Assembly (NCBI GenBank): GCA_012274445.1
Contig: JAAROD010000015.1
Coordinates: 1,116,001-1,180,000, forward strand
Direction: 5' to 3'
DNA: 64,000 nucleotides
DNA from: Sclerotiophoma versabilis
Taxonomy: Eukaryota > Ascomycota > Dothideomycetes > Pleosporales > Didymellaceae
A program made the translations under genes and the position numbers. Shown piece by piece: positions 21,619-32,476 of the stretch; within the stretch, counting starts at the first letter, position 1, and each line of letters starts with the position of its first letter. The notes under the pieces were generated by a model. That model was not told where the DNA came from, did not search any database, and saw only the letters and a program-made list of their open reading frames with translations.

Positions 21619-23739
21619 ATGGGTAAAGATAAGAAGAAGAGCGACAAGGCAGCTGCCAAAGCAGCAAAGGCTGCCAAGCAAGAAAAGAAAGCAGGCAAGA
21701 AAGACAAGAAACTAGCAACCAAGAACAAAGATGTAGACTCCGATACAGAGTCTGTAGACCTCGATGCAGTTCTAGCGCAATATGCGAAAGAACAGGAAGC
21801 CTATCATGAGATTACTGAGACTGCTTGCGAGCCACCAAAAGCCAGGTCATCAAGCACATTAATCGGAAACCCAGCCAATGAGAACGAAATCTTCTTGTAC
21901 GGTGGAGAGTACTTCAATGGCGCGACAGCGCACTTCTACAACGACCTCTTCGTTTACAACATCAAGCGAGACACTTGGAACAAAGTCACAAGTCCGAACT
22001 CGCCTTTGCCACGATCCGGACATGCCTGGTGTCGAGCTGCGAATACGCAGGAGATCTACTTGTTCGGTGGCGAGTTCAGTTCTCCTAAGCAGGGCACGTT
22101 TTATCACTACAACGACTTTTGGAAACTGGAGCCTAAGAGCCGAGAGTGGACGCGTGTGGAAACGAAAGGCAAAGCATCCAGTCCGCCGGCGCGAAGCGGA
22201 CATCGTATGGTCGGCTTCAAGCAATACATTATCCTATTTGGTGGCTTCCAGGACACTTCGGCGACTACAAAGTACCTGAACGATCTGTGGATTTATGATT
22301 GCGTCAATTTCACATGGCATACACCGAAGTTGCAGGCAGCGCGTGCGGTCCCAGATGCACGATCGAGTTTCACCCTGCTGCCCCACGATCAGGGAGCTGT
22401 GATCTATGGTGGTTACTCGCGAGTCAAGGCTGCCGCAGGTGGCAATAAAGGACAACAGCAGCAGCAAGGCAAAGGCAAAAAAGGCGGTGCTGGCGGTCCA
22501 GCATCGCGAATGGTGTTGAAGCCGAAGGTTCACGTCGATACCTGGTTCCTCCGCGTTACGCCGCCACCTGCTGACCAGCCTTCTACAAACCCTCCTACTG
22601 TGTCGTGGGAGAAGCGCAAGATGCCGGCTAACGCACCCAACCCGGCGCGCGCTGGGGCTACCATGGCCTTCCACAAGGGTCGTGGCGTGATGTTCGGCGG
22701 TGTGCACGATGTCGAGGAGAGCGAAGAGGGCATTGACTCAGAGTTCTTCAACCAGATGTTCGTGTGGAACATCGAGCGGAACAGATACATGCCTCTCACG
22801 CTCCGCCGACCAAAAGCCAACGCAAACAAGCAGGCAATCAAGCAAGCCAACGTGAGCCGCCGCGCACGCGGAAAAGCCGACGAAGAAGAGCTACTAGCCA
22901 ACCTCAAGGCGTTGGAAATGAAGATTGGAGGTGCTACACCGCATGACTCTGACGATGAAGCAGAGAAGCCGAAAGATGACGAAGAGGAAGAAGACCAACG
23001 ACCTGAAAAGCCACGTCTCTACGAATTCCCGCACCCGCGCTTCAATGCAGCCTTGACTGTTCAGGGCGACACACTCTTCATCTACGGCGGCACTTTCGAA
23101 AGAGGCGACCGCGAGTTCACATTTGACGAGCTCTGGTCCGTGAACCTAAACCATCTCGACGGCGTGCAAGAGATCTTCCGACGCGAGCTGGACGACTGGC
23201 TCGGTAGCGAGGACGAGGCAGACTCAGAAGACGAAGAGGACGAAGATGACGACGACGACGATGAGGAAGAAGAGGAGAAATCCACGCCCTCGACCGCGCC
23301 AACCAGCGTCACAGACTCACCCGTCGTTGTAACCTCGAAGGACCCCGTGGATGAGGATCTCGGCACGAACGAGGAGATCTCTGCGCTCACAGATGGGCTG
23401 CCGCATCCCCGCCCTTTCGAGTCTCTACGCGACTTCTACTCTCGGACGTCCGAGACGTGGATTAACCTCACGATTGAGGATTTGGATCGTAAGAAAAAGA
23501 CCGATGAATACGGTCCAAAGGTAAGTCAAGGATTCAGAACAACAAACATAATAAGTATGTGCTGACATTTTTTCAAGGAAATGAGGCAGTTAGCGTTCAA
23601 AGAAGCCGAGGAGAAATTCTGGGATTGCAGGGAGGAAATCCGTGCACTGGAGGATGAACAGGAGGCTGCAGGTATTGGGGAGGTGGTTAGTTTGGCGGAT
23701 AAGGAGAGTGCTGGGGCGGGGGCGGGAAGGAGAAGATAG
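21619..23739 (+). CDS. Kelch-repeat protein, Kel3/KLHDC4 type
   Basis: Exons 21619..23520 and 23578..23739, about 687 residues. Donor GTAAGT, acceptor CAAG, phase 0. Starts 'MGKDKKKSDKAAAKAAKAAK', a Lys/Ala helix, followed by an acidic stretch. A six-bladed Kelch propeller follows, with glycine doublets in 'FLYGGEYFNG', 'YLFGGEFSS', 'ILFGGFQDT', 'VIYGGYSR', 'VMFGGVHD' and 'FIYGGTFERG'. Between blades are a Gly/Gln/Lys-rich insert and a Glu/Asp insert. After the propeller comes a long Asp/Glu run (about residues 530-557), then a conserved C-terminal domain with 'PHPRPFESLRDFYSRTS'. This order matches yeast Kel3 and animal KLHDC4, whose molecular role is poorly known. Cytosolic or nucleolar location is inferred from the charge. 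Confidence 0.85.
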
Positions 23740-23938
23740 ACGGAGGCGAGCAGTGTGCGCTGATGAGGCGGCACCTGCATGGCGTTTAAAAGATATCTCT
23801 GCTATTCAAATAGTACGCGATAGGACGGAGAGTCCAGATGTTGAGGAACATAATGCCGCTGTATCCATCTACCCACAAGTTCAGAAATGAGGAGTGGCCA
23901 ATGCTGCTCTGGATCGCTCCCCTCCTACCAACGTCACA

Positions 23939-25057
23939 TCAATGCCATTGCATCCTCCTAACACCCCACCTCCCTACCGTTCCAGCCTCGTACCCCAAAC
24001 AGAACCCAATGTCGTTCTCAAACAGTCTATAATTCAGATAATGCATAGCCTTCTCGGCATAATTAGCGGCCGCCTCTGTCCCAAACAGCTCTTCTTGTAG
24101 CTTCTCAAGCCCCCCAATCATGATAATGGCGTGACCTAGCCGTAAAGAGATAGAGTGGTGTTCGTTAGATGTTACAGAGGTCCTGCCTTTAGGTTGGCGA
24201 GCGCGGCGTTCGCAAAGTGGTGTGCGGCAGTGCGGGCAGAGGTTCGCGTTGCGGGAGGTGCTGTTCAGCCACTGCGAGAGGCATGGTTTGCCGACTGTAT
24301 GATTGCAGATTGTGATGAGGAAGGCGGTGTGCGTGGTGGCGTAGTTTTCGAGGCAGATAGCGCAGCATTGTGATGGATCGCGATCGTCTGAGACTGTGCT
24401 CGCTGTTGTCGACGAGATCTCGAGTCCAAAGTCATCGACGTTGTGGTCAGGACCAACATTTTCCAACTCACTGTTATCCACTCGGCTTGGGAGCAGTTGT
24501 TCGAGGCGCATGAGTTGGCAGATGATTTCATCCTGTATAGATTGCGTGCACTCATCGAACTCAATTGCAAACAGGGGATCGTGCATCAAGCGCCAACGTT
24601 CGGCTTCTGAGCGAGACGCTTCAATGAATTTGACGTAGTAGGCGGTTCGCATGTTACGGAGGCGATACTTGACCTGCTCAATTATATCCATGCTTGAGCA
24701 GGCCCTGGCCTTTCTGGCCACCGAACGATTTCGTATTGCAGCACGGTATAGGTTGTCATGATCCCGTAAGAAGCCAAGAAGATGTTGGGGTAGGTTGAGT
24801 AGCGTTGCGTTCTCGGTAGAACGTAGTCGTTCTGCATATGTACGGTTTTGACAAATGAGCTTCCTCATGTTCCGTATAGCACGACAGATGTAGACGCTGT
24901 CCCGTTCGTATTCATATTCTGAAATTCGAGCCTCAAATTTTTGACACTTAATACGAACAATGCCATAGGGGATCGACATGTGAGCTTGTGTAGTCTCAGA
25001 CATCTCAGGTTGAAGGCCGCTGAGTGAGTTCAGGAGAAACAGTTGTAGGTCATTCAT
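23939..25057 (-). CDS. RING-type zinc finger protein, atypical
   Basis: Single exon, 372 residues from ATG 25057; the frame is open further upstream but without ATG. A helical N-terminal region of about 230 residues has no recognised domain. The RING-like finger is at about 257-305: 'CAICLENY', then 'CNHTVGKPCLSQWL', then 'CPHCRTPL'. The usual fifth zinc ligand (His or Cys) is Gly here. Similar fingers with I/V-G at this place occur, as I recall, in many Dothideomycete proteins. RING proteins are usually E3 ubiquitin ligases, so a ligase role is possible but not shown. A further 60 residues follow the finger. Converges with the Kelch gene. Confidence 0.7.
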   Translation of the reverse strand: MNDLQLFLLNSLSGLQPEMSETTQAHMSIPYGIVRIKCQKFEARISEYEYERDSVYICRAIRNMRKLICQNRTYAERLRSTENATLLNLPQHLLGFLRDHDNLYRAAIRNRSVARKARACSSMDIIEQVKYRLRNMRTAYYVKFIEASRSEAERWRLMHDPLFAIEFDECTQSIQDEIICQLMRLEQLLPSRVDNSELENVGPDHNVDDFGLEISSTTASTVSDDRDPSQCCAICLENYATTHTAFLITICNHTVGKPCLSQWLNSTSRNANLCPHCRTPLCERRARQPKGRTSVTSNEHHSISLRLGHAIIMIGGLEKLQEELFGTEAAANYAEKAMHYLNYRLFENDIGFCLGYEAGTVGRWGVRRMQWH

Positions 25058-25621
25058 CTTGGACGCTCTTCTTTTACAATAACGTGACAGAGTGGTTGGC
25101 AAGTAAAGGTAGACTGTGGTAATAATGAGCGGTATGGTCAATGGCGTATGCGCGAACCCGGTATCAAACAGTTGAGTCGGGTTCGAACAAACTGTTGTTG
25201 GTGGATTTGGACCAGTTGTAAGTCTGCTAAGAAGTGTTGTGCGGTATTTCAGTTATATATTGAAGCAGATCTCGAGTGTTGAGGAGATTGGTGAAGAGAC
25301 GTATTCGTGATGTTATTGTGCAATAGCCCTGTTGAAAGTCATGATCTGGAACATATGCTTTCACCCCAACTCTATTGCACACAATAGTAGGGCGTCGTCG
25401 ATCTGAGGTGAATGCGGTATCTGTGTTGTGTAACGATGTAGACGACATAAGTAGTAAATATGATAGGCTTGCTGTAACTTCAGTGGTATATAGTCGGAAC
25501 CTGTACGCATATACAACTCATCAACGGTCGTCGGCCAGCGCTAAGACCTGAACGCACAGGGTGTACCTCGCCAGTCGCAGCAAAGAAAAATTGAAAATTC
25601 GGGGATCGCAAGGTTCGGGCC
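25058..25621. other. Intergenic, promoter side of RING gene
   Basis: 564 bases between two minus-strand genes. A short inverted match (CGAACCCG near 25153 and CGGGTTCG near 25179) could form a hairpin. No gene seen. Confidence 0.4.
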
Positions 25622-26919
25622 TCAGCGCTTGCTCCACAAGCCCTGCTGTGTCTCTCGGATCCTGCGCTCTTGTTCTCTGATCATAGCCTCAGTCTGACCG
25701 TGGCCATTGCCCCTGCTGTCAACATGATCAATCTCCATGGGATCAGAGCCCTCTTCTGCGGGTTGTGGAAACTTTGGGGCTGGAGGCGCGCCGCGTCGTG
25801 GCTCGTTTGCCTTAACACCGTCCATCATACCAGCTGCACCGCCAGCTCTTAGCTGATTGATAGCACGGATGGTGTCGATGGCAGCATGAAGTGTACGCCT
25901 GGCGTTGAAGTTCTTCTTTACAGTTGGCAAAAGATCCTCTTCGCCTTCAGCTTGTTTCGTGGCGAGATCAGCAATCCAAGGATGCGATAGAGCTTCGTGA
26001 GAAGTCATACGCGCTGCTGGATCGACGGTCAGACAGCGGCGAATGAACTCGCGAGCAGTCAGAGAGACGCCGCGCCAGTATTCGAGTGGTGTGAACGAGT
26101 AGTCGGCAACAAGGATAGCCTGCATTTCCTCGAGGTTCGAGTCGCGATCGAAAGGAGTGTAACCACAGAGGAGAAAGTAGGTGATAACGCCAATGGCCCA
26201 AATATCACTGTACATAAATCAGTAGTGTTGGCAACAAATTTGAGCAGGCACTTACACAGGCTTGCCGTGGCCTGTTTTCCTGAAGATCTCAGGTGCCATA
26301 TAGCCAGGAGTTCCGCAGGTCGTAGTAAGAACATGGAACTGCTCTTCGTCCATGATGCGCGACAAGCCAAAGTCAGCAATCAGCAGATCAGCGTTGTCTT
26401 CTGGCGTGCGGAACAGCAGATTCTCAGGCTTCAGATCTCTGTGCACGATGCCGTGGTCATGGAGATATGCAACAGCAGATAGCGTGGCTCGAATCAGATC
26501 TGCTGCGTCAGACTCGTAGTAGTTGCCCTTTCGGCAGATGCGGTCGAACAGTTCGCCTCCAAGCGCAAGGTCAGTCACGAGATACACTGCGATAGATTAG
26601 TCGTGCACACAGTCGCAGTGTTGTTCTGCATACAGTTGTTCATGGTTTCAAAATAGTCCACCAGAGTCAGGATGTTCCGGTGTCCCATGGATACTCTCTT
26701 CAAGACTGCGATCTCGTTCCTGACCATGTGCTCTCGTCCTGCCATTAGCCTCTTGTTGATGACCTTGGCAGCATAGTATCTCCCTGTGTCGATGTGTACG
26801 CACTCCTTGACCACAGAGTAACTTCCAGCACCCAATGTCTTTCCCGTCTTGTACCGGCATGGCTGCACTTGGGCCTGCGACTGAGGTGTGTGCGCTCCAG
26901 ATGCTCCGTTCGAAGCCAT
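25622..26919 (-). CDS. Calcium/calmodulin-dependent protein kinase (CaMK1 type)
   Basis: Exons complement(26634..26919), complement(26256..26586) and complement(25622..26207), 400 residues. Introns are 47 and 48 bases. All kinase landmarks are present: glycine loop 'GAGSYS' (30-35), Lys52, catalytic 'HRDLKPEN' (144-151), 'DFG' (167-169), activation-loop Thr region 'TTTCGTPGYMAPE', and 'DIWAIGVITYFLLCGYTPFD'. After the kinase core (to about residue 300) comes a basic helix 'KKNFNARRTLHAAIDTIRAI', a typical autoinhibitory and calmodulin-binding segment, then a flexible tail. It fits the A. nidulans CmkA and yeast Cmk1/2 group, which relays calcium signals in cell-cycle and stress responses. Confidence 0.9.
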
Positions 26920-27552
26920 GTTTGCGGATGGGATCGTCTGCGTGGCGCTGGGCCCAGATGGCTGGCTCCTCCTACTAGGAAGGCGTGCGGAGCGGCTGAA
27001 GATGGAGGAAGCTGCGGTCGATTGTATATGGGGGCCGACTTCTCAGCCTTGCTGAACAGGCAGAGCGCACAATGCGTTCGGGAATAGACGTCTAGAGGCG
27101 CAAACAGCAGACTGAGGGCTCTTGGGTGCTGGTGACTGAACGTGCGAAGCACGAGTAGGTGTTGTGGTGCAAGCGGTCTCCACGGCTGTGGATCTGAAGG
27201 TCAGCTTCGCGGACCCTTGCTAGAGTCAGCCCCGCGTTAGTGGGGTACTTCGTGTTGGCGTGTGCAAGACAGTTTCAGCCGCCATCCTCCGCAGACTCGA
27301 TTGCAACTCATAATCCATCCAACAGTTTCTTGTGCTTAGATCTTGTGAGCGGCCTGAGCTGGGATCAAAGGTCAGCAACGGTTATGGGGTTGCACGTCGA
27401 GAGCGTCACGCATATATAACTCAGCTATCGTAATCTCATCTTGGTCTTGAGGTGTATACTATTTCTATACATACATCACGGCGTTCAGTCGTAGCCAACG
27501 CTGATGTGGTCTAAACAAACAGGGAATCAAATGCATCGAAGAGTAGACAGCC
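26920..27552. other. Intergenic, CaM kinase promoter
   Basis: 633 bases between the kinase start and the phosphoglycerate mutase stop, both minus strand. It holds the kinase promoter and leader. ORFs here (for example near 26794-27087) lack support. Confidence 0.5.
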
Positions 27553-29168
27553 TTACGACTTGACGAGCAAGCTGCTACCGTCCATATCCTCAGGCTGAGA
27601 AAGACCCATTAGGGCCAGGATCGTGGGAGCGACATCACCGAGCACACCCTCGCTCTTCTTCAAGCTCCAGGAATCAGGAGCGTTAGCCATAACAAAGGGA
27701 ACCTTGTTGGTGGTGTGAGATGTCTTGGGCGTGCCCTCTTCGGTAAGCATCTCCTCAGCGTTGCCGTGATCAGCGGTAACAAAGAGAACGTAGCCACTCT
27801 CCTTGCACTGGTCATAGACCAACTTGATGGCCTTGTCGGTCTCAGTGCAAGCCTCGATGGCTGCCTTGTAGACACCAGTGTGGCCAACCATATCAGGTGG
27901 TGCGAAGTTGTTCATCAAGAACTCGAACTTGCCGGTCCGAATACGCTCGCAGAGCTTCTCAGCAACAGCCATGGCGCTCATTGTGGGCTGAAGATCGTAC
28001 GTGGCTACCTTGGGCGAAGGAACCATCTCACGCTCCTCGTTCTCGAACTGCTTCTCGACACCACCGTTGAAGAAGAAAGTAACGTGAGCGTACTTCTCAG
28101 TCTCAGCAACGTGACACTGCTTCACACCCTGCTTTCCAAGTGTCTCAGCGAGGACATCATTCATTCGCTGAGGAGGGAATGCGATGGGGAATGTGTACTT
28201 GGGGTTGTACGAGGTCATAGTTGTGAGGTGGATGTCGGCAGGGTAGGGGAAGTCGGGCTTGGGTGAGCGGTCGACGTCACCCAAGAGTTGGGTAATCTCG
28301 CGAACACGGTCGGAGCGGTAGTTAAAGAAGAAGACAGTGTCCTTGTCTGCGTGCATGAATTAGCATCAAGACATCTCGGTACTCAGTTCTAACGCTTACC
28401 TTGGATTCTGCGCTCCTTTCCACCGACAATGATGGGCTTCAGGAACTCGTCGTTCTCGCCCTTCTCATACCTCTCCTTAATGGTGGCTACCGGGTCGCTG
28501 CTATCTTCACCCTCGCCAGTAACTAGCGCCTTCAGACCGATCTCGACACGGTCCCACCTCTTGTCACGGTCCATGATAAAGTAACGGCCGACAACAGTTG
28601 CAATTTCGCCGGTACCAATCTCCTTCGTAGCCTTCAACAGGTCCTCCATGTACTTGACGCTGGACTTGGGATCGGTGTCACGGCCGTCACCAAAGAAGTG
28701 GATGAAGACCTTGGGGACGCCCATCTTCTTAGCGACCTTAAGGAAAGCGATCAAATGGTCGATGTGGGCATGGACACCGCCGTCAGAGACCAGACCGCAG
28801 AAGTGAAGCCTGCCGTTGCCATCGATGGCCCTCTGGAAAGACTTCTTGACGTTCTCGACCTCTCCGAGCTTGTCGTTCTTGATGGTCTGCGCAATGCGGA
28901 CAGAGTCTTGCCAGACAACACGACCAGCACCGATGTTCAAGTGGCCGACCTCGCTGTTGCCCATCAGGCCCTCCGGAAGACCGACGGCGAGGGAGGAGGC
29001 CTCGAGCTCTGTGTAGCCCTGGGCAGTCTTGGAGCCGCTCCTGGCAAACTCGTCCATGGTAGGGGTATCCGCAGCAAGAATAGCATCGCCATCCTTGCGC
29101 GACTTCTCAGTCGCAACACCCCAGCCGTCGATGACGATAAGAACGGCCCTCTGGTCGACCTGCACCAT
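27553..29168 (-). CDS. 2,3-BPG-independent phosphoglycerate mutase
   Basis: Exons complement(28400..29168) and complement(27553..28346), 520 residues. Donor GTAAGC, acceptor GCAG, phase 1. This glycolytic enzyme interconverts 3- and 2-phosphoglycerate using two Mn ions and a serine phosphoenzyme. 'IDGWG' (Asp14), 'MGNSEVGHLNIGAGR' with nucleophile Ser72, 'FGDGRDT', 'GRYF.MDRD.RWDR', 'NYRSDR', and 'TADHGNAEEM' plus 'HTTNKVPF' near the C-terminus are all intact. It belongs to the alkaline phosphatase superfamily and is unrelated to the cofactor-dependent mutase of baker's yeast. It is divergently paired with the MED9 gene. Confidence 0.95.
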
Positions 29169-29593
29169 GATTACGGGTCAATTGGTAGGTGTTGGGAGGG
29201 TAAAGAATGAGGCTCGAGAGAACACTCGAGCTGTGGGAGATACAGGTCGTGAAGGGTGCGAGGGCCAAAAAGTGGTGGAGGGGTAGTGGGGCTTTTGCTG
29301 AGAGACCCTAGATCGGCGCACGTCACAGTTTTGCTTCAACAACTCCACCACACCACCACACCACCCGCGGCCGACAGATATCACCTGTGCTGCCAAAAGA
29401 AAGCGCACGTTTCGGCGGCCCACTCAAACGCCTGCAACCGCGCATCAGCAGCCCGCCGGCGCCACCTTCACACACAGCCAATCACTAAGCCTTTGATTCG
29501 CGCGGCGCGTCGGACAAGGCGCGTCCTGCCCCATCACCACCAAGCCCAGCTATCTCCACTATTACCACATCTCGTTCCTCAGCGACACTTATC
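29169..29593. promoter_or_regulatory. Divergent promoter region, PGM / MED9
   Basis: 425 bases lie between the two ATGs and must serve both genes. A CCACCACACCACC-type purine/pyrimidine-asymmetric stretch is near 29342-29366. No specific binding site can be named from the sequence. Confidence 0.45.
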
Positions 29594-30037
29594 ATGTCTG
29601 GAGCTGCCACCCCCCACCCCCCTGCGTCAGCACGCGCCTCGCTTCCACCGACGGGCTCTGCGACGCCAGCATTGCAAGTTCCAGCTTCTGCTTCCCCAGG
29701 CCTCCCACCGCCGACCACTTTCGATATCCTTCCCGATCTCCACAAGCTCCTCAAGCGCCTTCTTGACACCGCACCCACGCCTGCACCCTCCCAGTCAGCC
29801 GCTGATGGCCCTCTCGAGATTCAGCATGTAGCCACCGCGGCCACTGACATTAGGCTGAAGATACAGAGGGCTCAGCGCGCTGTCATGGCTCTGCCAGAGA
29901 TCGACAGGACGTGTGAAGATCAGGAAGATGAGATTAAAGATTTGGAGGCACGCATTGCGCGTCTGAAGGCCTCTTTGCGAGAACTTGGTCGGCCAACGGA
30001 GACAGCAGAGGACGGAGACCAACGTATGACGGGATGA
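29594..30037 (+). CDS. MED9: Mediator complex subunit 9
   Basis: Single exon, 147 residues. A Pro/Ala/Ser-rich N-terminus is followed by the Med9 (yeast Cse2) helical domain: 'FDILPDLHKLLKRLL', a short linker, then 'ATDIRLKIQRAQRAV' and 'LPEIDRTCEDQEDEIKDLE' with a C-terminal coiled coil. Med9 sits in the middle module of Mediator, which links activators to RNA polymerase II. Start chosen at the only ATG before the domain, at the edge of a pyrimidine-rich leader. The main uncertainty is that Med9 proteins are short and diverge fast. Confidence 0.75.
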   Translation: MSGAATPHPPASARASLPPTGSATPALQVPASASPGLPPPTTFDILPDLHKLLKRLLDTAPTPAPSQSAADGPLEIQHVATAATDIRLKIQRAQRAVMALPEIDRTCEDQEDEIKDLEARIARLKASLRELGRPTETAEDGDQRMTG

Positions 30038-30415
30038 GCCTATGCATGGATTACCATTGATCGCCTTCTAGGACGCACTTCTATCGATTGCATGGATGCT
30101 CTCGATATGGCTTTAGCCCAAGGAGCATAATCCTATGCGCAACGCTGCTCCATTCGCATACACTATCGTTTCCGGATGAGCCTCTGGGACACAGTCTCTC
30201 AACTAAGAAGTTGTGAAGCTATAGTCCATAGCAGAGGCTGTGCTATGAGCTTTAGGCTTTTAGGCAAACATCTTCGCCAGGCGGCCCGCGTCCCTACACT
30301 GTATGACGTTGAACACGCGACATGACGTCAAGATGAAGCCTGTCTGTTTTAAGAAACAGATAAACACGATGTCTACCTCGAGCGATCCGCTGAGCTACAC
30401 CCTACCAACAACAAC

Positions 30416-30514
30416 ATGTCGAACGAAGAGTACCCACCAGTCAAGCAGAACACAAATCAAATCGACGAAGAACAGGCACGCGTGCCCGAGTATTGCTCAT
30501 CACGACCTCGCTGA
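30416..30514 (+). other. Upstream ORF before SnoaL-like gene
   Basis: ATG 30416 opens a 32-residue frame that stops at 30512-30514, five bases before the ATG of the SnoaL-like gene, in a different frame. Its composition is protein-like ('MSNEEYPPVKQNTNQIDEE'). It could be a regulatory upstream ORF, or the true N-terminus separated by a frameshift. No splice site joins the two frames. Confidence 0.4.
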
Positions 30515-30519
30515 CACCC

Positions 30520-30960
30520 ATGAAGAAGAATGTGGATGTAGTGAAGGAGTACATGCGTCTTGCGTATTCACCAAAGGAGAACAAGGGCCGTCAGACCGTA
30601 CAGCATCTTTGCCACGACGATGCATACTTCATTGCACCGACCACCTTCCCAGATTGCAAGTCGCCCCAAGAATACGCCGAGTCTCACTCGAAGGTCATGG
30701 CTTGCGTGTCAGACCTGCACATTGACTCGTACGATGTCATATTTGCGAAGGGTGGACATGTATGCTTGCGATACAGTGCGTCAGGAAGCCATAAGGGTGA
30801 GCCGCACAATGGCATCGAGCCGACTGGCAACAGGGCAGCTTGGCATGCTGCTGCCATTTTTGAGGTCGAGGATGGAAAGATCAAGGGCTGGATTAAGGAA
30901 TGGGACAAGCTACATATGTGGAAGCAGCTCGGTTGGATGAAGGGAGATGAATATGCCTAG
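30520..30960 (+). CDS. SnoaL/NTF2-like domain protein
   Basis: 146 residues from ATG 30520; the frame is open upstream but begins with non-ATG codons. The pattern 'NVDVVKEYMRLAY...', 'HLCHDDAYFIAPTTFPDC', 'GHVCLRYSASGSHKG', 'WHAAAIFEVEDGKIKGWIKE' is that of the SnoaL-like/NTF2-like fold, a cone-shaped barrel used by polyketide cyclases, isomerases and many small unassigned proteins. The final strand 'EVEDGKI..W....D' is the most diagnostic part. Catalytic role unknown. An upstream ORF ends five bases before this start. Confidence 0.7.
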   Translation: MKKNVDVVKEYMRLAYSPKENKGRQTVQHLCHDDAYFIAPTTFPDCKSPQEYAESHSKVMACVSDLHIDSYDVIFAKGGHVCLRYSASGSHKGEPHNGIEPTGNRAAWHAAAIFEVEDGKIKGWIKEWDKLHMWKQLGWMKGDEYA

Positions 30961-31294
30961 AGTGTCGAATGGGACCTCTCGCCTTAAGCTTATGGAAATT
31001 GTAATTTAACCTTGAGGATACAATGATGGGATCTGAACAATACTACTAAGCGAGGCTCTTCTCAACTCGTGCCTTCGTGCGATATTTGTGTGTTTGGTAC
31101 AAGTTTTGCGCAAAAGAGGTATACTTGTTCCGTCCACATTGTAAAACACCCTTAACTGTATCCAGACCTTTCATTATATATGAACCCAGCACAGCTGAAC
31201 CTCTCCAACGAAGTCTCTTTGACATACCCAAACATTCCTCAGCCCATAAAATATATGCCCGTAGCGCTCCATACCACGTACCTCATCCCATCAC
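30961..31294. other. Intergenic, convergent 3' ends
   Basis: 334 bases between converging genes. AT-rich 3' sequence, no gene seen. Confidence 0.5.
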
Positions 31295-32476
31295 CTAAAT
31301 AGAAGTATTGTTCTTCCTATCATCCTCCTGCTCTCCCTTCCCCTCACCACCACCATTCCGAAGACCTGTTTTCCGCCTGCTTTCCACAAGCGCCTTGATA
31401 AGTGCAACCGCGACCTCCCAGCCCTCTCGCACTCTCGCCTCACTCGCACTCAAATCCGGGACGTGCATGAACACTACAGGCTTCTCGCCACCCGGTCCAT
31501 TTTGCTCGTGGAAGTGCGCGAGCGAGTTGTAGTAGATGAAACCGCACAAGAAATTGCCGGCATCCGGGTTGGTGCGCACATCCGGGAGTTGTTCGATGGA
31601 GGCGCTACCATCCGGGTTGCTGAAGCCTAGGGCCGTGCGCCAACGCGCGAGAACGTCGGATGTGTCGAAGCCCGTGTGAAGGACAGAGGGGAACACATCT
31701 TCTGGGAAGAGCGAATGGGCTTCTGTGTCGGGGAAGAGAGCGCCGTCGACGTCCGCGGTCTTCCCGTACCCACGTGAGTGCGCGCCGCATTCGATGGCGT
31801 AGAACCGTCTGCTTGCTGCGAGACCAATGTGGAGGACGATTTCTGGGGGTGGTGAGGCTTGACTGCCGGGTGGGAGGATTTTAGGAATCACGTTGATGAC
31901 GTTTTGGTATGCTACGCGGATCGGCTCGTGGTGGACTCTGATATGGATTGGTGTTGGGTTGTCAGGGGCGGCGGGGATTAGGGCTGGCAAGGTAGAAGCA
32001 ATCTCCCAGGAGGAGTTTTTGGGATACTTGTCGAGGAAGGGCTGAAAGTTGTCAGTGTTTTGGTTCTGTGATCATACCTATAAAACCATGGGCGGTAATA
32101 AGAACACCAATTGTGCTTTGCTTGGTGCGTTGTTGTCCAACATCGCCAAACTAGGCGGCATCTTTCGCACGATCAATCTTGGGTCTTACGATCGTCTTCA
32201 CAGCTCATGTTCATCGTAACTATTCACAAACTTCGGACTCCATCCTTCAGCGGACATCGTCCTGGGGTCACGGAGCTGAGAACAGGGGGAACCTTCAGAG
32301 CTGAGAACATAAGGGTCCAAGACAACAGGATGACAAAGGACTGCGAGTTGAAATCACTGATTCACAGATCGCAATAAGAAACCCACACTTACCCCAAAGC
32401 CAGTAACCAGCACGTGAACAGGCTTCTCGCCCTCCACAGCAGGAGGCTGCCGCGCAGCGTACGGACCGTTCGCCAT
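31295..32476 (-). CDS. Pyroglutamyl peptidase type I (C15)
   Basis: Exons complement(32393..32476) and complement(31295..32041), 276 residues, phase 0. The first exon ends 'HVLVTGFG' at a GTAAGT donor; the second starts 'PFLDKYPKNSSWEIAS'. Together they rebuild the C15 start 'VTGFGPF...NSSWEIA'. Cys194 in 'AGNFLCGFIYYNSLAHF' is the expected nucleophile and His221 in 'VVFMHVP' the general base; Glu112 or a nearby residue may complete the triad. The enzyme removes N-terminal pyroglutamate. The intron of 351 bases is several times longer than any other in the window; splice sites look normal. Confidence 0.8.

Noticed and set aside
23082..23390. Poly-serine frame on the minus strand
   Set aside because: It is the reverse reading of the Asp/Glu run in the Kelch protein.
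28698..29210. 170-codon frame antisense to phosphoglycerate mutase
   Set aside because: Starts with GTG and lies almost wholly opposite a well-supported gene.
30303..30725. 140-codon frame overlapping the SnoaL-like gene
   Set aside because: Different frame through a supported domain; composition is that of out-of-frame sequence.
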